From Rathayibacter sp. VKM Ac-2760 (lineage in GTDB: Bacteria; Actinomycetota; Actinomycetes; Actinomycetales; Microbacteriaceae), in NCBI RefSeq assembly GCF_009834185.1, contig NZ_CP047173.1, forward strand, positions 3,348,001 through 3,412,000: a DNA stretch of 64,000 bases, in the 5' to 3' direction. Below are positions 17,660-25,509 of this stretch, one piece after another (within the stretch, counting starts at the first letter, position 1; every line of letters begins with the position of its first letter). A model generated the notes under the pieces. It saw only the letters and a list, made by a program, of their open reading frames with translations, did no database searches and had not been told where the DNA came from. The position numbers and the translations under genes were made by a program.

Positions 17660-18033
17660 TACTTCTTCTCCATCTTCGCGCCGTACCGGCTGCGAGCCTG
17701 CTTGCGGTTCTTGACGGCCTGGGTGTCCAGGGCGCCGCGAACGATCTTGTAGCGGACACCGGGGAGGTCCTTCACACGACCGCCGCGGACGAGCACCATC
17801 GAGTGCTCCTGGAGGTTGTGGCCCTCACCGGGGATGTAGGCCGTGACCTCGGTGCCGTTGGAGAGCTTCACGCGGGCCACCTTGCGGAGGGCCGAGTTCG
17901 GCTTCTTGGGCGTGGTCGTGTAGACGCGCGTGCAGACGCCGCGCTGCTGGGGGTTGGCCTTCAGGGCGGGCGCCTTGGTCTTGGTGACCTTGGGCGAGCG
18001 TCCCTTTCGGACCAACTGCTGAATCGTTGGCAC
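17659..18033 (-). CDS. rpsL: 30S ribosomal protein S12
   Basis: S12 controls decoding accuracy and is the streptomycin-resistance target. A GTG start at 18,033, eight bases after aaggag, gives the canonical 124-aa protein (PTIQQLVRKGRSPKVTKTKA). Lys43 (in TTPKKPNS) and Lys88 (in GGRVKDLP) are the wild-type, streptomycin-sensitive residues. An upstream in-frame extension to 18,354 is an artefact because it covers the promoter. Confidence 0.98.
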   Translation of the reverse strand: MPTIQQLVRKGRSPKVTKTKAPALKANPQQRGVCTRVYTTTPKKPNSALRKVARVKLSNGTEVTAYIPGEGHNLQEHSMVLVRGGRVKDLPGVRYKIVRGALDTQAVKNRKQARSRYGAKMEKK

Positions 18034-18295
18034 TGATTTGCTCCTTGAATGCTGCACGGTGACAGCGGATCGATGGTCGACATTCGGCCTGCCCGTCTCC
18101 GGGACGGCCGAGTTCATCTGGACCCGACTCCCTCTCGGCACCGACGAGCGGAACCGGGGAGGGGGAGGGGTATGCCGTGGGGGCCGCCCGATCGGACGAA
18201 CCCGCGGATCCTCGCGGACCCGGTGGAGCGGACTGCGGCACCCGCGCCGACCCGGAGGCACGACACAAGCGCACGACAAAGCGCACACCCGAAGA
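18034..18295 (-). other. Long 5' untranslated leader of the str operon
   Basis: About 250 nt separate the str promoter from rpsL. I see no gene here. The leader is GC-rich and would be transcribed, so it could carry regulatory structure, but I cannot assign one. Confidence 0.5.
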
Positions 18296-18324
18296 ATATT
18301 ACGGGGAGTGACGGGGGCGGTCAA
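18296..18324 (-). promoter_or_regulatory. Near-consensus promoter of the str operon
   Basis: On the reverse strand TTGACC (18,319-18,324) and TAATAT (18,296-18,301) are separated by exactly 17 bp. This is the best housekeeping-sigma promoter in the window and points at rpsL. Confidence 0.85.
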
Positions 18325-18328
18325 CCGG

Positions 18329-18380
18329 AGGGCGTTCGCCCTCAGAGAGAGCACAGGGCGTTCGCCCTCGGAGAGAGCAC
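18329..18380 (-). repeat. Tandem 26-bp hairpin repeat before the str promoter
   Basis: Two adjacent 26-bp copies (18,329-18,354 and 18,355-18,380) differ at one base. Each contains the hairpin agggc-gttc-gccct. They lie between the stop of the upstream membrane-protein gene (18,394) and the -35 box of the str promoter, so they probably act as a double terminator insulating it. Confidence 0.7.
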
Positions 18381-18393
18381 GGGCCCCGGGGCC

Positions 18394-18906
18394 TCATTCG
18401 CGCTCGTCGCCCTCCCAGCCCCAGTGCGGCGTGCCGCCGCCGGCGTCGCGGCGGGCGAGCATCGCGAGGAACAGGATCTGCACGGCGGCGGCGAGGACGC
18501 CGGTCGCGATCGCGAAGGGGGTCGCGGCGTGGTCGACGACGTAACGGAGGATCGCCCCCGGCTCCCCCACGCCCAGCCCGTAGATCGCGCCGCCGACCAC
18601 CAGGAAGAGCACGTAGACGACCACCCCGGTGAGCAGCGACGGGCCGAGCAGGCGGGTCACTCCCGGCCGCGCAGCCAGCGTCGTCATCGAGACCAGGACC
18701 GCGACGACGCAGACGCCCACCGCGACCGGCCCGAGGATCGGCCCGGCGTCGCGCTCGGGGACGACGTCCTGGTCGAGCAGCAGGCTCAGCACGCCGAACG
18801 CGCAGACGACGAGGGCGAGGTAGAGGAACGAGGCGAAGGCGGCGAGGGCGAGGCCGTAGCCGAGCCCCGCGCCGCGACCCTGCTCCCCCGGCCCCGCGGC
18901 GGTCAC
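18394..18906 (-). CDS. Hypothetical four-helix membrane protein
   Basis: A 170-aa integral membrane protein starting with GTG 18,906, which overlaps the previous gene's TGA (GTGA). Hydrophobic segments lie near residues 14-38 (ALAAFASFLYLALVVCAFGV), 58-80, 90-112 and 128-152. The C-terminus is hydrophilic (GGGTPHWGWEGDERE). I recognise it as a type common in Microbacteriaceae but cannot assign a function. It is co-translated with the next upstream membrane protein. Confidence 0.8.
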   Translation of the reverse strand: MTAAGPGEQGRGAGLGYGLALAAFASFLYLALVVCAFGVLSLLLDQDVVPERDAGPILGPVAVGVCVVAVLVSMTTLAARPGVTRLLGPSLLTGVVVYVLFLVVGGAIYGLGVGEPGAILRYVVDHAATPFAIATGVLAAAVQILFLAMLARRDAGGGTPHWGWEGDERE

Positions 18907-19664
18907 GACTGCGCGGCCGCGTCGCGCCCGGAGTCGCGGCGCTCGGCGTCGAGGCGCTCCGCGTTGCGGCGCTTGACGCCCCGGGCGCGGCCGGCGATGA
19001 GCCCGCCGCCCCAGACGCTGACCTCGCGGGCCAGCACTCCTGCCGCGAGCACGGCGACGAGGACGGCCGGGTCGCGCAGGAAGTCGACGAGGACGGCGCG
19101 GTCCTGCGGCACGGCGAGACCGCCGATCGCCGACCAGGCGCCGACGAGGGCCGCCGCTCCGGTGAGGAGGGCGACGAAGAAGCCGCCGAGCACGTAGGCC
19201 CACCAGCCGGCGCGGTTGACCGCGAGCACGATGAGGGCGAGGCCGACGAAGAACGCGACGACGGGGTAGAGGAAGACGGCGGTGGGCCCCTGGTCGAGCG
19301 CGACCTGGACGGGGTCGCCGGCGACCGCGTCGATCAGCATCCGGACGGCGGTGAGCGCGACGAGGTAGAGCGCGGCGAAGACGGCGGTGGTGAGCAGGGC
19401 GATCGCGAGCCCGGCGAGACGGTTGCCCTTCCGGCGGACCGGCTCGGCCTCGGGCTCGACGGATCCGAGCGGCGACGCCGACGACGCGGCGCCGGTGGAG
19501 GACGCGGCCTGCGCCGCCGCGGGCTGCACGGTCGTCGCCGCGGTCGCGGGGCGGCGGCCGCCCGGCTCGGGCTCGGGCCAGACGTACTCGCGCGTCGGCT
19601 CGGAGCCGTCGGTCTCGGCCGCGGTCGGCATCCGCGTGGTCTCGGCTTCGCTGTTCCCCGTCAC
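18903..19664 (-). CDS. Hypothetical membrane protein with disordered N-terminus
   Basis: A 253-aa protein with a Pro/Ala/Glu-rich cytoplasmic N-terminus (about 1-80), then four predicted helices near residues 84-108, 127-150, 153-180 and 192-212, and a basic C-terminal tail (GVKRRNAERLDAERRDSGRD). The GTG start is used. An inverted repeat (tcacccggc / gccgggtga, 19,661-19,698) overlaps the start codon, and TAAGCT lies 7 nt upstream, so a leaderless transcript is possible. Function unknown; paired with the following gene. Confidence 0.78.
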   Translation of the reverse strand: MTGNSEAETTRMPTAAETDGSEPTREYVWPEPEPGGRRPATAATTVQPAAAQAASSTGAASSASPLGSVEPEAEPVRRKGNRLAGLAIALLTTAVFAALYLVALTAVRMLIDAVAGDPVQVALDQGPTAVFLYPVVAFFVGLALIVLAVNRAGWWAYVLGGFFVALLTGAAALVGAWSAIGGLAVPQDRAVLVDFLRDPAVLVAVLAAGVLAREVSVWGGGLIAGRARGVKRRNAERLDAERRDSGRDAAAQS

Positions 19665-19757
19665 CCGGCAAGCTTAGGCACGGGTCCGCGCCGGGTGAGC
19701 GACCGCCGCGCCCGTCCCCCGAGAAGGGCACGGACCTTCCGCGCTCGGCGGCCGCGG

Positions 19758-20564
19758 CTACTCGAGCGGGTGCAGCAGACGGTGCAGGAACTGCCGGGTG
19801 CGCGGCTCCTGCGGCTCGCGGAGTATCTGCGCCGGCGCACCGCGCTCGACCACGACGCCGTCGGCCATGAAGACGACCTCGGAGGCGACCTGGCGCGCGA
19901 ACTCCAGCTCGTGGGTGACGACGAGCATCGTCCAGCCCTCGCCCGCCAGCTCGCGCATCAGCGAGAGGACGTCGCCGACCAGCTCCGGATCGAGCGCGGA
20001 GGTCGGCTCGTCGAAGAGCAGGAGGTCGGGCCGGAGCGCGAGCGCACGGACGATGCCGACGCGCTGCTGCTGCCCGCCGGACAGCTCGAACGGATAGGCG
20101 CCGCCGCGGCCGCCGAGACCGACGCGCTCGAGCAGCGCCTCCGCCTCCGGGACCACCTCGGACGCCGGGCGACGCTGGACGCGCAGCGGGCCCTCCGTCA
20201 CGTTCTCGAGCACGGTGAGGTGCGGGAAGAGGTTGAAGTGCTGGAAGACCATCGCCGACCGGTCGCGCAGCGCGGTGAGCGCGCGCTTGCCGACGGTGCC
20301 GCCGAAGTCGAGCACCGCGCCGTCCGCGAGCTCGAGGACGCCGCCGTCGGGCACCTCGAGGCTGTTCAGCGAGCGCAGCACGGTGGTCTTGCCCGAGCCG
20401 GAGGGGCCGATCAGCGCGATGACCTCGCCGCGGCGGATCTCGAGGTCGATGCCGCGGAGGACCTCGACTCCGGCGAACGACTTGCGCAGCCCCGTGGCGC
20501 GCAGGACGGGCCGGGCGTCCTCGCGGCGACCGGCGGACTCGGCGGGGGCGTCAGCGGGCGACAT
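19758..20564 (-). CDS. Polar amino-acid ABC transporter ATP-binding protein
   Basis: ATPase of an amino-acid importer (GlnQ/HisP class). The 268-aa protein has Walker A GPSGSGKT (53-60), the signature LSGGQQQRVGIVRALAL, Walker B LLLFDEPTSALDPELV and the H-loop VTHELEF. It overlaps the permease gene by 14 bp, so the two are translationally coupled, with the binding protein upstream on the same strand. Substrate is inferred from family only. Confidence 0.95.
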   Translation of the reverse strand: MSPADAPAESAGRREDARPVLRATGLRKSFAGVEVLRGIDLEIRRGEVIALIGPSGSGKTTVLRSLNSLEVPDGGVLELADGAVLDFGGTVGKRALTALRDRSAMVFQHFNLFPHLTVLENVTEGPLRVQRRPASEVVPEAEALLERVGLGGRGGAYPFELSGGQQQRVGIVRALALRPDLLLFDEPTSALDPELVGDVLSLMRELAGEGWTMLVVTHELEFARQVASEVVFMADGVVVERGAPAQILREPQEPRTRQFLHRLLHPLE

Positions 20565-21204
20565 AGCGGTCCAATCGCTTCTCGAGGAGGCTCTGGCCGC
20601 TCGAGAGCACCAGGCAGATGAGCCAGTAGATGAGGGCGGCCTCGAGGTAGAGCAGCATGAACTCGCTCGAGGCGGTGGCGATCTTCTGCGCCTGGCGGAA
20701 GAGCTCGGTCACCAGGATCAGCGAGGCGAGCGACGTGTCCTTGACCAGCGAGATGAACGTGTTGGAGAGCGGCGGCACGGAGACGCGGGCGGCCTGAGGC
20801 AGGATGATCCGGCGCAGGGCGAGACCGCGGCCCATGCCGATGGTGTGCGCCGCCTCCCACTGCCCCTTCGGCACGCTGAGGATCGCGGCGCGGATGACCT
20901 CGGCCGCGTAGCCGCCGACGTTCAGCGCGAACGCGATGATGGCGCTCGGCCAGGGATCGATCTTCACGCCCAGACTCGGCAGTCCGTAGAAGATCACGAA
21001 GAGCTGCACCAGCAGCGGGGTCCCGCGGATGACCGAGATGTAGGCGCGAGCGATCCAGGCGAGGATCTTCACCCGGGACAGGCGCATCAGCGCGACGCCG
21101 AGGGCGAGCGCGAGACCGAGCACGAAGCTCGACAGCGCCAGCGGGATCGTGCCGACGATCCCGCCGGACAGGATCGGCCAGAACGACCTCAGGAACAGTT
21201 CCAT
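20551..21204 (-). CDS. Polar amino-acid ABC transporter permease
   Basis: A 217-aa inner-membrane permease of the HisM/GlnP family. It has an N-terminal helix bundle (SGGIVGTIPLALSSFVLGLA), the RGTPLLVQLFVIFYGLP motif and the EAA loop AHTIGMGRGLALRRIILPQA that contacts the ATPase. ATG 21,204 is chosen because the family begins with MELFLRSF and an SD-like gggagaag lies 5 nt upstream. That SD is within the 3' arm of an 11-bp hairpin. Confidence 0.95.
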   Translation of the reverse strand: MELFLRSFWPILSGGIVGTIPLALSSFVLGLALALGVALMRLSRVKILAWIARAYISVIRGTPLLVQLFVIFYGLPSLGVKIDPWPSAIIAFALNVGGYAAEVIRAAILSVPKGQWEAAHTIGMGRGLALRRIILPQAARVSVPPLSNTFISLVKDTSLASLILVTELFRQAQKIATASSEFMLLYLEAALIYWLICLVLSSGQSLLEKRLDRYVAR

Positions 21205-21209
21205 CGTGT

Positions 21210-21234
21210 CTTCTCCCGCCGGTGGCGGGAGAAG
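21210..21234 (-). promoter_or_regulatory. Hairpin sequestering the permease ribosome-binding site
   Basis: Eleven perfectly paired bases (cttctcccgcc with ggcgggagaag, three-base loop) end five nucleotides before the permease ATG. On the mRNA the 3' arm contains the only SD-like sequence (GGGAGAAG). Folding should reduce permease translation unless something opens the stem. Pairing is directly seen; regulation is inferred. Confidence 0.65.
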
Positions 21235-21363
21235 ACCGCGGTCGGCATTTCGAGGTGGATGCGTGGTTGGAGCGAGTCCAGTCCGCTTCCGAGAAATGCT
21301 GGCACGCATTTCCCGGGAACGCTCGGCCTTGCGGCGAGCGCGAGTCCGGGAGCGGGCCGCCCC

Positions 21364-21610
21364 TTGCTGGTCGAGCAGCCCCGGAGGGGCGTATCGAGAC
21401 CCGCGATCGCCAGGGGTGCGGTCTGCAGACTCACGTCCCGGTGACGGTGGATCTCGATACGCCCGCTGCGCGGGCTACTCGATCAGCAAGATGGAGTAGC
21501 CCCGGAGGGGCGTGCCGAGACCCACGATCGCCAGCGGCGCGGTCTGCAGACTCACGTGCCGGTGACGGTGGGTCTCGATACGCCCGCTGCGCGGGCTGCT
21601 CGATCGGCAG
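21364..21610. repeat. Two BIME-like palindromic repeat units
   Basis: Two direct copies with a 121-bp period. Each unit has left arm ggtcgagcagccccggagg / cgtatcgagacc and right arm tctcgatacgcc / gggctactcgatcagca, which are inverted complements of each other, so each can form a large cruciform. Each arm also has its own small hairpin (ccccggagggg or gcccgctgcgcgggc). The spacer (ctgcagactcacgt and flanks) is conserved between the copies. They lie between the binding-protein and permease genes; the rest of 21,235-21,638 holds no gene. Confidence 0.85.
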
Positions 21611-21638
21611 GCGGCTGGCAGTCGGGCCCGCGGCGGGA

Positions 21639-22505
21639 CTACTCGGAGACGTCGGCGCCGAAGTAGCGCTCGGAGATGGAGGCGAGGGTGCCGTCGGCGC
21701 GCAGCTCGTCGAGGGCGCCGTCGACCGCGGCGACGAGGTCGTCCGAGCCCTTCGGGAAGGTGAAGGCGCTCGAGGAGCTGTCGTCCGTCGTCACGGCGAC
21801 CTTGAGGCCCGCGGCCTGGTCGGGGTAGGTGGTCGACCAGTCGAGCCAGGTGAGGCGGTCGTTGATGGTCGCGTCGACGCGGCCCTGCTCGACGAGGGCG
21901 ACGGCCTGCGCCCAGCCCTCGACGCCCTCGACGGTCGCGCCGCTGTCCTGCGCGAGCGTGTACCAGTTGCTCGAGAGCGACTGCGCGGTGGTCTTGCCGG
22001 AGAGCGAGTCGAGCGAGGTGATGTCGGTGTCCGCGGTCGGGACGACGACGACGCCCGGGCTGACGGAGTACGGCTCGGAGAAGTCGTACTTCGCGCTGCG
22101 CTCGTCGTTGATCGAGACCTGGTTGGCGATCACGTCGAAGCGGCCGCCGTCGAGACCGGCGAACATCGCGTCCCACTGGGTCTCCTCGAACTCCGGCTCG
22201 ACGCCGAGCTTCTCGGCGACCGCGGTGATGACCTCGACGTCGTAGCCGGTGAGGGCTCCGGTGCCGCCGTCGGCGTGGAACGAGAACGGCGAGTAGGTGC
22301 CCTCGGTGCCGATGGTCAGCTTCCCGGACTCCTCGACCTCGGCGAGCGTGAGCCCGGACGCGGTCGAGGCGGTGCTGTCGCCGCCGGCGCCGGAGACCAC
22401 GTCGTCGGTGGAGGCGGGGGCGCAGCCGGCGAGGACGAGGGCGGCGGCGGCCGCGGTCGTGCCGAGCAGGACGCGCAGCGAGGTGCGGGCGGGGAGGAGC
22501 GTCAC
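21639..22505 (-). CDS. Amino-acid ABC transporter substrate-binding lipoprotein
   Basis: A 288-aa periplasmic-binding-protein family 3 lipoprotein. GTG 22,505 is preferred because aagga lies nine bases upstream and gives an ideal lipoprotein signal: arginines at 7 and 11, hydrophobic core, lipobox LAGC with Cys28. The mature part has the SBP family 3 patterns GKLTIGTEGTYSPFSFHADG, GYDVEVITAVAEKLGVEPE and WDAMFAGLDGGRFDVIANQV. An in-frame ATG at 22,526 is possible. First gene of the importer operon. Confidence 0.93.
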   Translation of the reverse strand: MTLLPARTSLRVLLGTTAAAAALVLAGCAPASTDDVVSGAGGDSTASTASGLTLAEVEESGKLTIGTEGTYSPFSFHADGGTGALTGYDVEVITAVAEKLGVEPEFEETQWDAMFAGLDGGRFDVIANQVSINDERSAKYDFSEPYSVSPGVVVVPTADTDITSLDSLSGKTTAQSLSSNWYTLAQDSGATVEGVEGWAQAVALVEQGRVDATINDRLTWLDWSTTYPDQAAGLKVAVTTDDSSSSAFTFPKGSDDLVAAVDGALDELRADGTLASISERYFGADVSE

Positions 22506-22641
22506 GGTGTCTTTCCTTCGGTGCATCACGGTCGAACGACCCGGTCGTGGGGGTGCGCGGATCGCGGGGGTCGGGGATCGGGCGGACCGCACGCGACTGC
22601 GCGGGAACGCCCCTCCCACCCAACCAGGCGGAGGGGGACGG

Positions 22642-23160
22642 CTATTCCCGGATGTCCCCGTGTGACGCGGATCCGGCGCCCACCGCGGCGAGGAACTCCT
22701 CGGCGCCGGCGACCTCGTCGGCCGTCAGACCGGTCGCGGCGTCGGGCACGATCAGGTGGAAGGGCGTCTCCTGCTCGCGCGCCCAGTCGTGGGCGTCGCC
22801 GCGGAGGTTGTCGTCGATCCAGACGACCGCGTCGATGGGCAGCCGCCCGCGCGCCTCCTCCAGCCACAGGGCGACGGGCTGCAGCTTGCCGGTCTGCCCG
22901 GGGAAGCGCGGGTCGCGCGGAAGACCGCCGCCGAAGACGATCGCCTCCGTGCCGGCCGGCAGGCCGAGATCGTCCGCGAGCACCGAGGTGAGCTTCGGCG
23001 GCCAGGTCGTCGCCCAGACGATCGTCCCGACGGCGGCGAGTCGGCGCACCAGCTCCTCCCGCTCCGGCTCGAGCATCAGCCGGTGGCTGCCCGCCGCCCG
23101 ATCGCTCGAGACGGACGGATTCAGGACGCCGTCGACGTCGAGCAGGATGAGCGCGGCCAT
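22642..23160 (-). CDS. HAD-fold protein (Swiss-Army-Knife RNA-repair type HAD)
   Basis: A 172-aa HAD-like protein opening MAALILLDVDGVLNPSV, with the nucleophile motif DVDGVLN, then WATTWPPKLTSVLADDLGLP and VVWIDDNLRGDAHDWA as the C-terminal acidic motif. This arrangement matches the HAD domain described in Swiss-Army-Knife RNA-repair proteins, but here it stands alone, so the substrate is unknown. TACGGT (23,168-23,173) lies 7 nt before the ATG: a leaderless start, diverging from the next gene. Confidence 0.85.
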   Translation of the reverse strand: MAALILLDVDGVLNPSVSSDRAAGSHRLMLEPEREELVRRLAAVGTIVWATTWPPKLTSVLADDLGLPAGTEAIVFGGGLPRDPRFPGQTGKLQPVALWLEEARGRLPIDAVVWIDDNLRGDAHDWAREQETPFHLIVPDAATGLTADEVAGAEEFLAAVGAGSASHGDIRE

Positions 23161-23167
23161 GGCTGCA

Positions 23168-23211
23168 ACCGTAGCCGCGGCCGCGCCGGGGCGCGAGACG
23201 CGCGCTAGCGT
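23168..23211. promoter_or_regulatory. Divergent leaderless promoter pair
   Basis: TACGGT on the reverse strand (23,168-23,173) is 7 nt from the HAD ATG, and TAGCGT on the forward strand (23,206-23,211) is 6 nt from the ATG at 23,218. The two genes are 57 bp apart start to start, so the promoters are back to back and polymerase binding may be mutually exclusive. Confidence 0.5.
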
Positions 23212-23217
23212 GGCCGG

Positions 23218-23991
23218 ATGCCTCCCTCGGTCCGCCTCCCCGACGGCAGGACGGCCTCGCTGCGACCCGACCCGATCCGGACGGGCTCGCTCCTGCTCGA
23301 GATCGACGGCTCGGAGCAGTCGCTGATCGATCCGGCCGCACCCGAGCGGCTCGACCTCGAGTACATGGCGCGGCTCGGCGCCGTCGTCGACGCCCTCGGT
23401 CCGGCCGGCGCCCCGCGCGCCGTCCTGCACCTCGGCGCCGGGGCACTCTCGCTCGCCCGCTACGTCGCCGCGACCCGGCCGGGCTCGGAGCAGACGGTCC
23501 TCGAGCGGGCCGCGGGGCTCGTCGACTTCGTCCTGGCGGAGGCGCCCCTGCCGGCCGGCGCGCGGCTCCGGATCGTGACCGCCGACGCCGCGCACCTGCA
23601 GCCCGGTCCGCCGGCCGATCTCGTCGTGCTCGACGTCTACGACGGCGACGAGATCCCCGAGCCCTTCTACCGGGCCGACGTGCTCGCGCGCATCGCGGGC
23701 TCGGTCGCCGCGGACGGCCTGCTCGCGATCAACGTCGCGGACGACGCCGATCACCGCCGGCTCCGGCGGCTGCGGCGGGGACTGGCGGGCGCGCTGCCGG
23801 TGCTCGCCGCGGTCGGACCGCAGTCGTTCGCCGAGGGACGCGGGAGCGGCAACGCGATCCTGCTCGCCTCGCGCGGCGACGCCGCCTCACGCGCTGCGGT
23901 GCTCCTCCTGCATGCCGGACCGCACCCGGTCGCGGCCGTTGCGGATGGCGACCTCGTGCCCGTCGAGGTGGCGGTAGAAGTCGACCCGTGA
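23218..23991 (+). CDS. Spermidine-synthase-like methyltransferase-fold protein
   Basis: A 257-aa Rossmann-fold protein of the spermidine-synthase-like group found in Actinobacteria: DLEYMARLGAVVDALGP, the SAM-fold glycine motif LHLGAGALSLARYVAATRPG, acidic LVVLDVYDGDEIPEPFY, and LLAINVADD. It is paralogous to the gene at 36,057. Its last 35 codons overlap the convergent LuxR gene antisense and do not resemble the paralogue's C-terminus, so the 3' end may have been replaced. No polyamine genes are adjacent; activity is unknown. Confidence 0.8.
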   Translation: MPPSVRLPDGRTASLRPDPIRTGSLLLEIDGSEQSLIDPAAPERLDLEYMARLGAVVDALGPAGAPRAVLHLGAGALSLARYVAATRPGSEQTVLERAAGLVDFVLAEAPLPAGARLRIVTADAAHLQPGPPADLVVLDVYDGDEIPEPFYRADVLARIAGSVAADGLLAINVADDADHRRLRRLRRGLAGALPVLAAVGPQSFAEGRGSGNAILLASRGDAASRAAVLLLHAGPHPVAAVADGDLVPVEVAVEVDP

Positions 23992-24558
23992 CTCCAGTGC
24001 GATGCCCGCGTCGAGGTACTTGGCCTTGATCCGCTTGATGTAGGTCCGCACGGTGTGCTCGGCGATCCGCATCTCGAGGGCGACGGTCTTCACCGCGGTG
24101 CCGGCGCCGTAGGAGCGCATCACGCGGCTCTCCTGCCGGCTGAGGACCGGGCGGCGATCCAGCCCGGCCGCGAGGAAGCGGTGCCGCACCGCCTCCGAGA
24201 TCCACGAGCGGCCGGACACGACCGAGACGATCGCGGCGACGAGATCGCCCGGCTCGTCGCCCTTCCAGACGAATGCGGCCCGCTCGATCCGGAGCACGGC
24301 CCGCACGATCTCGAGCGAGTCGGACGCCGAGAGGACGATCAGCCCCTGGTGGCGGGCGCTGTGCCCCGCGAGCGTGCTGGAGAGCGCATCGGGCGGGATG
24401 CGGTCGAGATCGAGGATGCCGATCGTCTCGGCCGCCTCGACGTCCTCCGCCACCACCCGGAGATCCGGGAGCCGGTCGGCCAGGAGCGCGAGCAGAGCCG
24501 CGCGCTCGATCGCCAGACCGCCTAGGACCGTCACTGCTGAGTCTTCGAATTCCGCCAT
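23887..24558 (-). CDS. LuxR/NarL-type response-regulator-like transcription factor
   Basis: A 223-aa regulator with a receiver-like N-terminus (Asp50 in GILDLD and Lys99 in FVWKG fit the phosphorylation Asp and conserved Lys) and a LuxR helix-turn-helix at about 139-185 (LSRQESRVMRSYGAGTAVKT, then IAEHTVRTYIKRIKAKYLDA). The usual acidic pair near residue 10 is replaced (VTVLGGLA), so phosphorylation is doubtful. No sensor kinase is adjacent. It starts at ATG 24,558 after an aagggg SD. It overlaps the spermidine-synthase-like gene by 105 bp. Confidence 0.85.
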   Translation of the reverse strand: MAEFEDSAVTVLGGLAIERAALLALLADRLPDLRVVAEDVEAAETIGILDLDRIPPDALSSTLAGHSARHQGLIVLSASDSLEIVRAVLRIERAAFVWKGDEPGDLVAAIVSVVSGRSWISEAVRHRFLAAGLDRRPVLSRQESRVMRSYGAGTAVKTVALEMRIAEHTVRTYIKRIKAKYLDAGIALESRVDFYRHLDGHEVAIRNGRDRVRSGMQEEHRSA

Positions 24559-24569
24559 GGAAACCCCTT

Positions 24570-24595
24570 GCGGAGACGGTCGGGTCCGTCTCCGC
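24570..24595. promoter_or_regulatory. Inverted repeat in the luxR-type gene leader
   Basis: gcggagacgg and its exact complement ccgtctccgc flank six bases, ending 11 bp before the regulator's ATG. It could be an operator (autoregulation) or an mRNA hairpin just upstream of the SD. Confidence 0.5.
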
Positions 24596-24636
24596 TCGAA
24601 CCGTAGCGAAGGTGGCAGGTGGCAGCCATCGGACGG

Positions 24637-24650
24637 GACATTCCGTCTCG
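24637..24650. promoter_or_regulatory. Candidate operator for the TetR pair (copy 1)
   Basis: gacattccgtctcg lies 71 bp before the first tetR gene and matches gacatcatgtctcg at 26,552-26,565 in all positions except the three-base spacer: GACAT-N3-GTCTCG. The two regulators are paralogues, so a shared operator is reasonable. This is inference from two sites. Confidence 0.4.
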
Positions 24651-24720
24651 TCAGGGTCTGCCGCGTGATCCCCGGTGCGAGGATGTCCGTTCGGGTCAGG
24701 GCGGGCTAGTCTCCCTGACG

Positions 24721-25509
24721 ATGAACGACTCCGCAGAGACCACGACCCGCTCGCTCCGGATCCCCGCCGACCAGGTGCGGGCCCGGATGCTCGCGGCCGC
24801 GCGCGAGGTCATCTCGGTCAACGGACTGACCGTCGGCTTCGCCCACCTGCCGATGGAGGAGTACATCCGGCTGGCCGCGGTGCCGCGCAGCTCCGTCTAC
24901 CGCATCTGGAGCACCCGCGAGGAGTTCGTCGCCGACCTCATCGGCGAGATCTTCGTCGCCGACCGCTTCGCCGAGGGCACCGACCCGGATGCGCAGCAGG
25001 TGATGACGGAGGTGTACCACCGCTCCGCCGAGCACCTCAGCACGGCGACGGGCCGCCGGCGGGTGGCCTGGGAGATGATCCGCATCGGCGCGAACTCGAG
25101 CGTGGAGAACCTGCGCTCCTCGGTCGACTGGTCCTCCTACAACGCCCTGCTGGCCTGCACGTTCTCGATGGAGGAGGGCCCGGCTCGGGAGGCGGTCCGC
25201 GCGACCGCGCGCCGACTCGAGACCATGCTGACCCAGCGGATGCGCGACTACTACCAGGACGTCCTCGACCTCTTCAGCGCGTCGCTGAAGCCCGGATTCA
25301 CCACCCTGCAGCTCGCGCACCTCACCGCGATCGTCACCGACGGTCTCGTGCACCGCGGGCGGCTGCTCGACGACGAGCTCGACGCGGTGATCACCGCCCC
25401 CGGTCTGGACGGCGAGCCCGTCGAGTGGTCGCTGACCGCCTGGACGATCCGCTCGATCGTCGACGGCATGCTCGAGCCGGTCGCGGAGGACGACCCGGCG
25501 CAGTCCTAG
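24721..25509 (+). CDS. TetR/AcrR-family transcriptional regulator (paralogue 1)
   Basis: A 262-aa regulator. The DNA-binding region is near residues 14-75 (IPADQVRARMLAAAREVISV, then YIRLAAVPRSSVYRIWSTRE, the recognition helix). The larger C-terminal part (DYYQDVLDLFSASLKPGFTT) would be the ligand/dimer domain. ATG 24,721 is supported by TAGTCT (24,707-24,712) 8 nt upstream, again a leaderless pattern. It converges on a paralogue; the two stop codons share the sequence CTAG. Confidence 0.9.
   Translation: MNDSAETTTRSLRIPADQVRARMLAAAREVISVNGLTVGFAHLPMEEYIRLAAVPRSSVYRIWSTREEFVADLIGEIFVADRFAEGTDPDAQQVMTEVYHRSAEHLSTATGRRRVAWEMIRIGANSSVENLRSSVDWSSYNALLACTFSMEEGPAREAVRATARRLETMLTQRMRDYYQDVLDLFSASLKPGFTTLQLAHLTAIVTDGLVHRGRLLDDELDAVITAPGLDGEPVEWSLTAWTIRSIVDGMLEPVAEDDPAQS

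Noticed and set aside
18329..18380. Start of a CRISPR array
   Set aside because: Only two adjacent copies without spacers; each is a simple hairpin.
21364..21610. Insertion sequence
   Set aside because: Palindromic units carry no transposase and no target duplication; they look like REP/BIME elements.
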